From the NCBI GenBank assembly GCA_002167365.1, contig NHCU01000040.1:33890-47407 (forward strand): a stretch of 13,518 nt of DNA, in the 5' to 3' direction. The notes under the pieces were generated by a model that was given only the letters and a program-made list of their open reading frames with translations, searched no databases and was not told the DNA's origin. Origin of the DNA: Betaproteobacteria bacterium TMED41 (lineage in GTDB: Bacteria > Pseudomonadota > Gammaproteobacteria > Burkholderiales > Burkholderiaceae_A). Shown piece after piece: positions 1 through 6,495 of this stretch (position 1 is the stretch's first letter; every line of letters starts with the position of its first letter). A program made the position numbers and the translations under genes.

Positions 1-788
1 TCGGTAGGATTTGTATTTTTATAAATTTTATACAAGATAATAAGTGCGAGAGAAAAGATTACCCAAGAAAATGATCTGTGAACATAAAAAATCCAAGGAA
101 CTAGTTGAATCAAATTTGTTCTGTCAACTTGTTCTGATGTTTTAATAACCCAATCAACACTCTCTCGAATTTGAATGCCTAGCCCTATTTGAACAAGCAA
201 ACATAAAAAACAAAGAATAATCAAAAGTTTTAGACCTTTGATTTTTTTTGATTCTATGGGTGTTGGATTATTAAAATTTCTGTGCCTTAAAATTCCCCCA
301 ATTAAGAAGCCTTGTACGGCAAATGCGCCTAACATATGCAGTGAAACCATCACTGGTTTTAATTCGGATGAGACAACAATAGAGCCTAGCCAGCCATTAA
401 ACCCTACAGAAAACAAAGCTCCTAACGCAAACCAAAATATGCTTGGACTTGTCCTTACAAAACTCTTAGCAGAATAGACTAAAAGAATGGTAAAAATTCC
501 CAAAACAGCCCCAATAAGTCGGTTAATGTATTCTGTCCAAGTGTGTATGGGGTTAAATGTTATATTTTCAGAGGATTCATTCTGCAAATAATCGGTCCAG
601 TTTTCTGGCAAATCACTAATTGAGAGAGGAGGAACCAACTGCCCAAAGCAAAGTGGCCAGTCTGGGCAACCTAATCCTGCTCCAGTAGCCCTTACAGTCC
701 CACCTGCCAAAATTACCAAATACACCCACATTAAACAAATAAAAAATAACAAACCGGTTTTATTCTTCAATTTGTAACTTAACCCCAC
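1..788 (-). CDS. ctaA: Heme A synthase, COX15/CtaA family (C-terminus beyond the left edge)
   Basis: Membrane enzyme that oxidises the C8 methyl of heme O to the formyl group of heme A, for aa3/caa3 cytochrome oxidase. I translated 262 codons with no stop before the edge; the family is usually about 330-350 residues, so the last helices are missing. The N-terminus holds a transmembrane stretch (residues about 13-30) followed by the family signature RATGAGLGCPDWPLC (33-47) with its periplasmic Cys pair C41 and C47. Further hydrophobic segments lie near 91-106, 116-140, 148-167, 186-204 and 240-256. Heme-ligand-type His are visible at H151 (SLHMLGA) and H237 (YVHRSF). Where the family usually has ExxHR, this protein has EYINR (86-90). 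The start is taken as GTG at 788, the first start codon after an in-frame stop; TTG at 770 is an alternative. It begins 9 bases after the tyrS stop, so the two are probably co-transcribed. The family call is firm; the exact start is not. Confidence 0.93.
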   Translation of the reverse strand, partial: MGLSYKLKNKTGLLFFICLMWVYLVILAGGTVRATGAGLGCPDWPLCFGQLVPPLSISDLPENWTDYLQNESSENITFNPIHTWTEYINRLIGAVLGIFTILLVYSAKSFVRTSPSIFWFALGALFSVGFNGWLGSIVVSSELKPVMVSLHMLGAFAVQGFLIGGILRHRNFNNPTPIESKKIKGLKLLIILCFLCLLVQIGLGIQIRESVDWVIKTSEQVDRTNLIQLVPWIFYVHRSFSWVIFSLALIILYKIYKNTNPT

Positions 789-797
789 TTAACATTA

Positions 798-2045
798 TTA
801 GACGATTTTAACTCGCACAAATTTCCTTTTACCAACTTGGAGTACATAACTTCCCTTGTTTAAAATTACGTTTCTATCAGTAATCTTTTCGCCATCAATT
901 CTTACTCCCCCCTGCTCAATATTTCTAATGGCCTCCGACGAAGAGGGCGCCATACCAGACTTTTTTAACACAGCAACTACGGTTAAACCCTCATCATGAA
1001 AGGTCTTTTCATTTATATGATCCGGAACTCCTCCAAATTTAAAACGTGACTCAAAGTCTTTTGAAGAAGATACAGCGAGTAACTTACTATGGAAACGCTC
1101 AACTATTTCCATTGCAAACTCAATTTTAATATCTTTTGGGTTCTTTCCACTTTCAACATCAAGTTTCATTCTACTAATCTGATAGTCGCTTTTGAAAGAT
1201 AACAGACTAATATACCGCCACATTAGTTCATCAGAAATGGACATTATTTTTCCAAACATCTCATTCGGTTTTTCAGTTAATCCGATAGAATTGCCTTTAC
1301 TTTTACTCATTTTCTCAATTCCATCAGTGCCTTCTAATAAAGGCATGGTCAAAACACACTGTGGGACGCGCCGAGCATTTTTTTGCAATTCTCTGCCCAT
1401 AAGAAGATTAAATTTTTGATCTGTGCCGCCTATTTCCAAGTCAGAATTTAGAACTAGTGAATCATAGCCCTGTATTATTGGGTACAGAAACTCATGAAGA
1501 GCAATAGAAACACCTGATTTGTATCTTTTATTAAAGTCTTCTCTTTCAAGTATTCTAGCAACTGTTGCTTGGGATGCCAGAGAAATCAATCCATCCGCTC
1601 CTAATTTTTTACACCATTCAGAGTTATATCTAATTTCAGTCTTATTCCTATCTAAGACTAGTGATGCTTGGTTGAAGTAAGTTTTAGCATTATCTTCTAT
1701 TTCATCCTTTGTTAATTTAGGACGGGTTGTATTTCGGCCCGTGGGGTCTCCTATTAGTGATGTAAAATCACCTATTAGTAATATCACCAAATGCCCTAAA
1801 TCCTGTAATAACCTTAATTTTCTCAAGACAACTGTGTGGCCTAAATGTAAATCGGCAGAGGTTGGATCCAATCCAAGCTTAACTCTCAAAGGCCTATTAC
1901 TATGTCTACATTTTTTTAATTTTAAAATAAATTCTGACTCAACTAATAACTCTTCGGTCCCACTCATAATAGAGCTTAATTCTGAATCTATTTTTGGATT
2001 AGTATCCAATTCTTTGTTTTCTGGAATTTTATTGTTCATATACAT
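798..2045 (-). CDS. tyrS: Tyrosine--tRNA ligase (TyrRS)
   Basis: Cytoplasmic class I aminoacyl-tRNA synthetase that activates tyrosine with ATP and charges tRNA-Tyr. At 415 residues it has the length of the roughly 400-residue bacterial TyrRS subtype. The class I signatures are both present: HLGH at 67-70 (HIGH motif) after KLGLDPTSADL, and KMSKS at 245-249. Between them are IGDFTSLIGDPTGRN and EIGGTDQKFNLLMGRELQ, which form the tyrosine and tRNA acceptor site. The last 65 residues or so (AIRNIEQGGVRIDGEKITD onward) are an S4 RNA-binding domain. The ATG at 2045 has a weak AGAAG seven bases upstream; a second ATG two codons later is possible. The first 25 residues are polar and poorly conserved, as is normal for this subtype. 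It is divergent from anmK across 42 bases and is followed closely by ctaA. I saw no T-box or other leader; the gap has no room for one. Confidence 0.97.
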   Translation of the reverse strand: MYMNNKIPENKELDTNPKIDSELSSIMSGTEELLVESEFILKLKKCRHSNRPLRVKLGLDPTSADLHLGHTVVLRKLRLLQDLGHLVILLIGDFTSLIGDPTGRNTTRPKLTKDEIEDNAKTYFNQASLVLDRNKTEIRYNSEWCKKLGADGLISLASQATVARILEREDFNKRYKSGVSIALHEFLYPIIQGYDSLVLNSDLEIGGTDQKFNLLMGRELQKNARRVPQCVLTMPLLEGTDGIEKMSKSKGNSIGLTEKPNEMFGKIMSISDELMWRYISLLSFKSDYQISRMKLDVESGKNPKDIKIEFAMEIVERFHSKLLAVSSSKDFESRFKFGGVPDHINEKTFHDEGLTVVAVLKKSGMAPSSSEAIRNIEQGGVRIDGEKITDRNVILNKGSYVLQVGKRKFVRVKIV

Positions 2046-2075
2046 TATTCTACTTCTGATATGGCATTAATCGTT

Positions 2076-2081
2076 TAAAAT
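2076..2081 (+). promoter_or_regulatory. Possible -10 box for anmK
   Basis: TAAAAT differs by one base from the sigma-70 -10 consensus TATAAT and lies in the 42-base gap between the divergent tyrS and anmK. Its last base is 7 bases before the anmK ATG, so transcription would start at or within a base or two of the start codon. The best -35 candidate, TTCTGA at 2054-2059 with a 16-base spacer, is weak. AT-rich DNA produces such boxes by chance, so this is only a candidate. Confidence 0.25.
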
Positions 2082-2087
2082 CTATGG

Positions 2088-3188
2088 ATGAGTGAATTAA
2101 TTTTTGGAGTGATGACTGGTACTAGTATGGACGCAATAGATGTATGCCTGCTTGAAGTTGAAGATGGAAAACCTGTACGATCAAAAGATTTTTACTCAAA
2201 ACCTATTTCCAAAAACTTACGCAATACCTTCTTGTCACTATTAACCGATGGTCAAAATGAACTTGAAAGATCTAACTTAGCGAGTATTGAATTATCCTTG
2301 AATATTGCTCAAATTGTTAATTCAATATTAAAAAGAAACAATTTAACTCCAAAAAAAGTTCTCGGGATTGGTGTTCATGGACAAACGATTAGGCATAATC
2401 CTGAAAAATTGTTCACTGTCCAATTGTGCAACCCGTCCATAATTTCAGAGAAAACAAAACTAACAGTTGTTTCTGACTTTCGTACGAAAGATATAGTTGC
2501 TGGTGGCCAAGGAGCTCCTTTGGCACCCTTATTTCATAAAGAAATAAGCAAAAATAATGCTCCTTGTGTGATTCTAAATATTGGAGGAATTGCAAACATA
2601 ACAGTCATAAAAAAAAATAATGACGATATCAGCATTGAAAAAGCATTTGACACTGGACCAGGAAACTGTCTTTTAGATTTATGGTGTAAAAAAAATTTTG
2701 ATAAGCCCTATGATAATAAAGGAAGCTTGGCTAAAGAGGGGATATTAAATAATAAACTACTCAAAAACATGTTTTCTGATCCTTACTTTTCAAAAAATTC
2801 TCCAAAAAGTACAGGTCTTAATTACTTTAATGAAGATTGGATCAATATCAAGCTAAGAAATTTTAAAAACCAAATTGATAAAAAAAATACTCAAACTACC
2901 TTAACGGAGCTAACAGCTTTATCAATAGCCAAAAACATACCCAAAGATTGCTTCACAATCTATGTATGTGGTGGTGGTGCAAAAAATTTTTACCTAGTTG
3001 AGAGAATAGAAAGCATTACACAGTGCAAAGTACTCTCCACCTATGAAATCGGCTGGGATCCACAAATAATTGAAGCAGCGTGCTTTGCATGGTTGGCGTT
3101 AAAAGCACTAAACAATGAAAAACTTGATTTAAGAACGATTACTGGCTCAAAAAGACCAACAATACTTGGAAATATTACTTTTTATTAA
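2088..3188 (+). CDS. anmK: Anhydro-N-acetylmuramic acid kinase
   Basis: Cytoplasmic kinase of peptidoglycan recycling. It opens the 1,6-anhydro ring of anhydroMurNAc and phosphorylates it with ATP to give MurNAc-6-phosphate. The 366-residue length matches the family (about 370). Visible signatures in order: GVMTGTSMDAIDV (7-19, phosphate-binding loop of the ASKHA fold), VHGQTIRH (96-103), a DFRTKD element (130-135) leading to GGQGAPLAPLFH (139-150), NIGGIANIT (164-172), FDTGPGN (187-193) whose D188 is probably the catalytic base, and VCGGGAKN near residues 294-301. The ATG gives the expected N-terminus directly before the GTSMD loop, and there is no Shine-Dalgarno upstream. It is a single plus-strand gene between two minus-strand units. 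Its partner MurQ is not in the window. Several runs of 8-9 A occur in the gene but the frame is intact. Confidence 0.96.
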   Translation: MSELIFGVMTGTSMDAIDVCLLEVEDGKPVRSKDFYSKPISKNLRNTFLSLLTDGQNELERSNLASIELSLNIAQIVNSILKRNNLTPKKVLGIGVHGQTIRHNPEKLFTVQLCNPSIISEKTKLTVVSDFRTKDIVAGGQGAPLAPLFHKEISKNNAPCVILNIGGIANITVIKKNNDDISIEKAFDTGPGNCLLDLWCKKNFDKPYDNKGSLAKEGILNNKLLKNMFSDPYFSKNSPKSTGLNYFNEDWINIKLRNFKNQIDKKNTQTTLTELTALSIAKNIPKDCFTIYVCGGGAKNFYLVERIESITQCKVLSTYEIGWDPQIIEAACFAWLALKALNNEKLDLRTITGSKRPTILGNITFY

Positions 3189-3198
3189 CCACCTTTAA

Positions 3199-4350
3199 CT
3201 AAATAAAAGAATAAAGTCTTCCAGGATTGAATATGAATTTTGGGTCTAATTTTTTCTTTATTTTTGTTTGAAGTTCTTTTTCAATCCATTCGGGCTTAGT
3301 AAATCTATCTTGAGTTGTAATTAAATCCTCAGAAACCCTGTAAATAGTTGCGTTGCCCCCTTGACTCTTGATAAATGAAAAAAACCATTCAGGATCCTTA
3401 TCAGTCCTAACCCATCTCAAGGCATTACCCCACTCAGCCCACTGATCAAGCTTGTCAAGTGACACAAAATCATTTCCAAAAGGCAAAGACACTCTCCACA
3501 GAAAACCACCTCCCAAGGGAGCAGTAAAAAAAGAAAACCTCTGATCACGTAATAAATTCCAAAACGAATCTGCTCTCTCTTTTTCTACAATATAGGCTTC
3601 TTTTTGACATCTAAAAATATGCTCTAGTGCTTTCGCAACAGATTTTTTTGGACCAGAAAGTCTGAGAATTAACATTTCTTTTTCAAAAAATTTGTATACG
3701 GAATTATTGGTCCAGCTAGTGGAGGAAATTGGCAAATAATCTGAAAAAAAATTGTTAACAATTTGTATCATTTGAAAAAATTTAGCTGGTATAGCGATGG
3801 TCCTCTCAGTCATTGGTAACGGTTTAACTCGAAGGCTAATATCTAATATCAATCCAAGAGTACCCATTGCTCCTACATGTAGCCTTGAAATATCGTAACC
3901 CGCTACATTTTTAATGACAGTTCCACCAAACTTCAAAAGTTCTCCATCACTGTTTAAAATACTCAAACCCAACACTGCTTCTCTGCAACTGCCATTAAAA
4001 ATTCTTTGAGGTCCTTCTAGACCAGTCGCAACCATTCCACCGATGGTGCCACTTGGAGAAAGTTTGTTGGTTTTTGAACTTCTCGCGAGAAATCTTGGGG
4101 GATCAAAACCCAAAGTTTGATTTTTTGAAGCCAGGAGACTCTCTAACTTTGTTATTGAAGTCCCACAACGAACAACCACAACTAATTCAGAGGGATCATA
4201 ATCAATGACTCCTTCGTATCCCGAGGTATTAAGTATTTCATTATCTTTTCTTGGAGGATTACCGTAAAAAAACTTTGAATTGTGCCCTACAAAAGTAATC
4301 GGTTTTTTTGAATTTAAAATTTTAGATTTTGCATAATCCAACCATTCCAA
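3199..4350 (-). CDS. glcE: Glycolate oxidase FAD-binding subunit GlcE
   Basis: Second subunit of membrane-associated glycolate dehydrogenase (GlcDEF), which oxidises glycolate to glyoxylate and passes electrons to the respiratory chain. It has a PCMH-type FAD-binding domain: the N-terminal NSKFFYG (24-30), then SPSGTIGGMVATGLEGP (98-114) and the stretch GGTVIKNVAGYDISRL that contacts the flavin, then a short C-terminal part ending DPKFIFNPGRLYS. The 383-residue length is near the usual 350-370. The start given is TTG at 4350, the only canonical start codon in frame between glcD and the conserved region, and it gives a GlcE-like N-terminus. It has no Shine-Dalgarno, whereas an AGGAG lies at 4404-4408 (separate entry). 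It lies 56 bases after glcD. Downstream it converges on anmK 10 bases away, so no glcF follows. Confidence 0.9.
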   Translation of the reverse strand: MEWLDYAKSKILNSKKPITFVGHNSKFFYGNPPRKDNEILNTSGYEGVIDYDPSELVVVVRCGTSITKLESLLASKNQTLGFDPPRFLARSSKTNKLSPSGTIGGMVATGLEGPQRIFNGSCREAVLGLSILNSDGELLKFGGTVIKNVAGYDISRLHVGAMGTLGLILDISLRVKPLPMTERTIAIPAKFFQMIQIVNNFFSDYLPISSTSWTNNSVYKFFEKEMLILRLSGPKKSVAKALEHIFRCQKEAYIVEKERADSFWNLLRDQRFSFFTAPLGGGFLWRVSLPFGNDFVSLDKLDQWAEWGNALRWVRTDKDPEWFFSFIKSQGGNATIYRVSEDLITTQDRFTKPEWIEKELQTKIKKKLDPKFIFNPGRLYSFI

Positions 4351-4380
4351 AACTTGGGAATTATCATTTTTTTGGTTGCT

Positions 4381-4397
4381 TAAAAAAGACTTTTTTA
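4381..4397. repeat. 17-base perfect palindrome between glcD and glcE
   Basis: TAAAAAAG and CTTTTTTA flank one central base, making a perfect inverted repeat inside the 56-base glcD-glcE gap. The stem contains a single G:C pair and has no real loop, so as RNA it would be weak. It could be a minor attenuator ahead of glcE, a protein-binding site, or a chance arrangement of A and T runs in AT-rich DNA. I cannot tell these apart by reading. Confidence 0.3.
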
Positions 4398-4403
4398 TAT
4401 AAA

Positions 4404-4408
4404 CTCCT
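4404..4408 (-). promoter_or_regulatory. Shine-Dalgarno-like AGGAG overlapping the glcD stop
   Basis: On the minus strand the glcD stop TAG runs into AGGAG, the best ribosome-binding sequence I saw ahead of any gene here. No ATG, GTG or TTG stands at the right distance in the glcE frame. An ATA codon in that frame begins 5 bases downstream (4398-4396). The frame is open from there to glcE, so initiation at ATA would add 16 residues. Whether the site serves glcE is uncertain. Confidence 0.35.
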
Positions 4409-5861
4409 AAAATCTAGGTAAGTCAGGAAATCTCAAATTTCCTTTGTGAATATGCATTCTTCCCTTCTCCGCACACCTGGTAAGTGAGGGAATTACTTTT
4501 CCAGGATTTAGCAAATGCTTTGAGTCAAAAGCCTCTTTTATCAAAGAGAAGGTTTCTCTTTCAATATGCGAAAACTGCACACACATTGACCCAAGTTTTT
4601 CTAAACCTACTCCATGTTCTCCAGTTATAGTTCCACCATACTCAATACATTTAAGTAAAATTTCTTCGCCAAATTTTTCGGTTTCATTGAATTGATTCGG
4701 TTTGGTTGAATCAAATAAAATTAAAGGGTGTAAATTTCCATCACCAGCATGAAAGACATTTAAACATCGAAGACTATACTTCTTTTCTAGCTCGGCTATG
4801 AATAACAACATATCCCCAAGTCTTCTTCTTGGAATGGTGCCATCTATACAATAATAGTCAGGTGATATCCTACCCGAAGCAGGGAAAGCATTTTTTCTTC
4901 CCGACCAAAAAACTGCCCTTTCTTCATCATCTTTAGACATCCTTAAGTTGGTAGCTCCATAGTCAAGCAATATTTTTTTAAGAGCTAAAACCTCTTCCTG
5001 AACTTCTTCAAAAGTACCATCAGACTCACATAGTAGTATTGCTTTTGCCTCAAGGTCATAACCTGCGTGAACAAAATCTTCAACAGCAATCACCATCGAC
5101 TGATCCATCATTTCTAATCCAGCTGGAATAATACCCGAAGCAATTATACCGGCAACAGCTTCACTAGCTTTTTGAATATCGTCAAATGATGCGAGTATAA
5201 CTTGCGCGCAAAATGGCTTGGGAATTAAACGTAGTGAAACTTCGGTAATCACCGCCAGCATACCCTCAGAGCCAATTAATAATGCCATTAGATCGTATCC
5301 AGGAGTATCGAAAGCCTCTGATCCTGCTTCAAAGACTTGACCCTCAATTGTTACAGCTCTGATTCTTAAAACATTATGTAAGGTCAAACCATATTTTAAA
5401 CAGTGAACTCCTCCAGAATTTTCAGCAACATTACCACCAATTGAGCAGGCTATTTGAGAGGAGGGATCAGGAGCATAGAAAAGGCCATATTTATCTACCG
5501 CCTGAGATACCATTAAATTTCTCACTCCAGGCTGAACTTTGGCTATTCTCTTTTTGGAATCAATTGAAACAATATTATTTAATCTTGCCGTTGATAAAAC
5601 TAAAGCCCCCTGTTTTGGAATTGCTCCACCGGATAAACCTGTTCCTGAACCCCTTGTAACAACCGCTAAATTATGTTTATTGCAGATCTTCAATACACCT
5701 ACTACTTCCTTTTCATTTCCAGGAAGGGCTACAGCTGATGGATCGCCAGAGTAACCTGACAACCCATCCTGTTTGTAAGTTCTTAAAGCTTCATTTTCAA
5801 TAATTAAATTTTCAGCACCTATCAAATTTTGAAGCTCAACCACAATATTATTTGAAAGCAT
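4407..5861 (-). CDS. glcD: Glycolate oxidase / FAD-linked oxidase subunit GlcD
   Basis: Catalytic FAD subunit of glycolate dehydrogenase. D-lactate dehydrogenases of the same family look alike; the adjacent glcE supports glycolate. At 484 residues it is close to the usual 480-499. The N-terminal FAD-binding PCMH domain shows the pyrophosphate loop RGSGTGLSGGA (70-80) and the flavin-contacting stretch APDPSSQIACSIGGNVAENS (130-149). The C-terminal FAD-oxidase domain has HAGDGNLH (371-378) and GEHGVG (414-419), the conserved substrate and metal His motifs. The ATG at 5861 has only an A-rich stretch before it, no clear Shine-Dalgarno. It is the first gene of the glcD-glcE unit and is divergent from the cobalamin adenosyltransferase across 49 bases. 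No glycolate regulator gene is adjacent. Confidence 0.95.
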   Translation of the reverse strand: MLSNNIVVELQNLIGAENLIIENEALRTYKQDGLSGYSGDPSAVALPGNEKEVVGVLKICNKHNLAVVTRGSGTGLSGGAIPKQGALVLSTARLNNIVSIDSKKRIAKVQPGVRNLMVSQAVDKYGLFYAPDPSSQIACSIGGNVAENSGGVHCLKYGLTLHNVLRIRAVTIEGQVFEAGSEAFDTPGYDLMALLIGSEGMLAVITEVSLRLIPKPFCAQVILASFDDIQKASEAVAGIIASGIIPAGLEMMDQSMVIAVEDFVHAGYDLEAKAILLCESDGTFEEVQEEVLALKKILLDYGATNLRMSKDDEERAVFWSGRKNAFPASGRISPDYYCIDGTIPRRRLGDMLLFIAELEKKYSLRCLNVFHAGDGNLHPLILFDSTKPNQFNETEKFGEEILLKCIEYGGTITGEHGVGLEKLGSMCVQFSHIERETFSLIKEAFDSKHLLNPGKVIPSLTRCAEKGRMHIHKGNLRFPDLPRF

Positions 5862-5890
5862 TTTTTTCTAAATTTTTACGTATTATCAAA

Positions 5891-5896
5891 TACTAT
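5891..5896 (+). promoter_or_regulatory. Possible -10 box for the cobalamin adenosyltransferase gene
   Basis: TACTAT matches five of six bases of TATAAT and lies 14 bases before the ATG at 5911, so a transcript would carry a leader of under about 10 bases. I saw no good -35 at the right spacing. It sits in a 49-base divergent gap that must also hold the glcD promoter. Low confidence because AT-rich DNA gives such boxes by chance. Confidence 0.2.
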
Positions 5897-5910
5897 CGTA
5901 CACTTGTTCT

Positions 5911-6495
5911 ATGAAAACAAGAATATCAAAAGTCGTAACAAAAACAGGTGATGATGGAACTACCGGTTTGGCCAATGGATCAAGAATCTCAAAAAATCAT
6001 ATTTTAATACACGTTCTGGGTGAAATAGATGAATTGAATTCTTCACTGGGTCTACTGCTGAGCGAATTTGAAAATTCAGAGAAACCCCAAGAATTAACAG
6101 AATTAAAAAAAATTCTAACTTCTGTCCAACATGAACTTTTTAACCTTGGTGGTGAAATCAGCATGCCCGACGTTGAGTTAATGTCAAACAAACAAATTTT
6201 AGAAATTACCAAAGACATAGAAAATTTGAACGAAAAATTGCCTCCACTAAGGGAATTCATACTTCCCGGAGGATCAAGACTTTCAAGCCTTACTCACGTG
6301 TCCAGAACTTTAGCTCGACGAGCAGAAAGGAACTTAGTTGGGCTTATTGAAGCAGATTTTGTTGAAACAAATAACATCAAAAAAAATGGTTTACCTTACT
6401 TGAACCGCTTATCCGACCTACTTTTTGTAGTAGCTAGATGTTTTATGAAAAATAAAAAAAATGAAAATGTATTCTGGGAAAAATCAAGTTTATAG
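5911..6495 (+). CDS. pduO: PduO-type cob(I)alamin adenosyltransferase
   Basis: Transfers the 5'-deoxyadenosyl group of ATP to cob(I)alamin, making adenosylcobalamin for B12-dependent mutases or reductases. The 194-residue length is normal for the stand-alone PduO/MMAB type, which is unrelated in fold to the CobA/BtuR type. Motifs in order: TKTGDDGTTGL (10-20, ATP-binding N-terminal loop), EIDELNSSLG (38-47), the arginine-rich helix RTLARRAER (132-140) matching the RRAER element that binds triphosphate, and YLNRLSDLLF (163-172) in the corrin-binding C-terminal helix. The whole protein should be a helical bundle that trimerises. The ATG gives the expected start; no Shine-Dalgarno is visible. 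It is a single gene, divergent from glcD and convergent with aroG, whose stop codon region it overlaps by 6 bases. No B12 synthesis, transport or mutase gene is nearby. The family is certain; the symbol is by type, since naming varies between genomes. Confidence 0.93.
   Translation: MKTRISKVVTKTGDDGTTGLANGSRISKNHILIHVLGEIDELNSSLGLLLSEFENSEKPQELTELKKILTSVQHELFNLGGEISMPDVELMSNKQILEITKDIENLNEKLPPLREFILPGGSRLSSLTHVSRTLARRAERNLVGLIEADFVETNNIKKNGLPYLNRLSDLLFVVARCFMKNKKNENVFWEKSSL

Noticed and set aside
238..477. 79-codon plus-strand open frame
   Set aside because: It lies antisense within the heme A synthase, whose minus-strand translation shows clear family motifs; the plus-strand peptide has no recognisable features.
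1741..2070. 109-codon plus-strand open frame opposite tyrS
   Set aside because: It is the antisense shadow of the conserved TyrRS N-terminal half, including the HLGH region.
2600..2700. Frameshift in anmK at runs of 8-9 A
   Set aside because: The reading frame stays open and family motifs on both sides (NIGGIANIT and FDTGPGN) are in the same frame, so the gene is intact.
3186..3201. Intrinsic terminator between anmK and glcE
   Set aside because: The 10-base gap and its flanks contain no GC-rich inverted repeat followed by a T run on either strand.
5862..5910. Cobalamin riboswitch before the adenosyltransferase
   Set aside because: The gap is 49 bases, far too short for a B12 aptamer of about 200 bases, and no B12-box-like element is seen.
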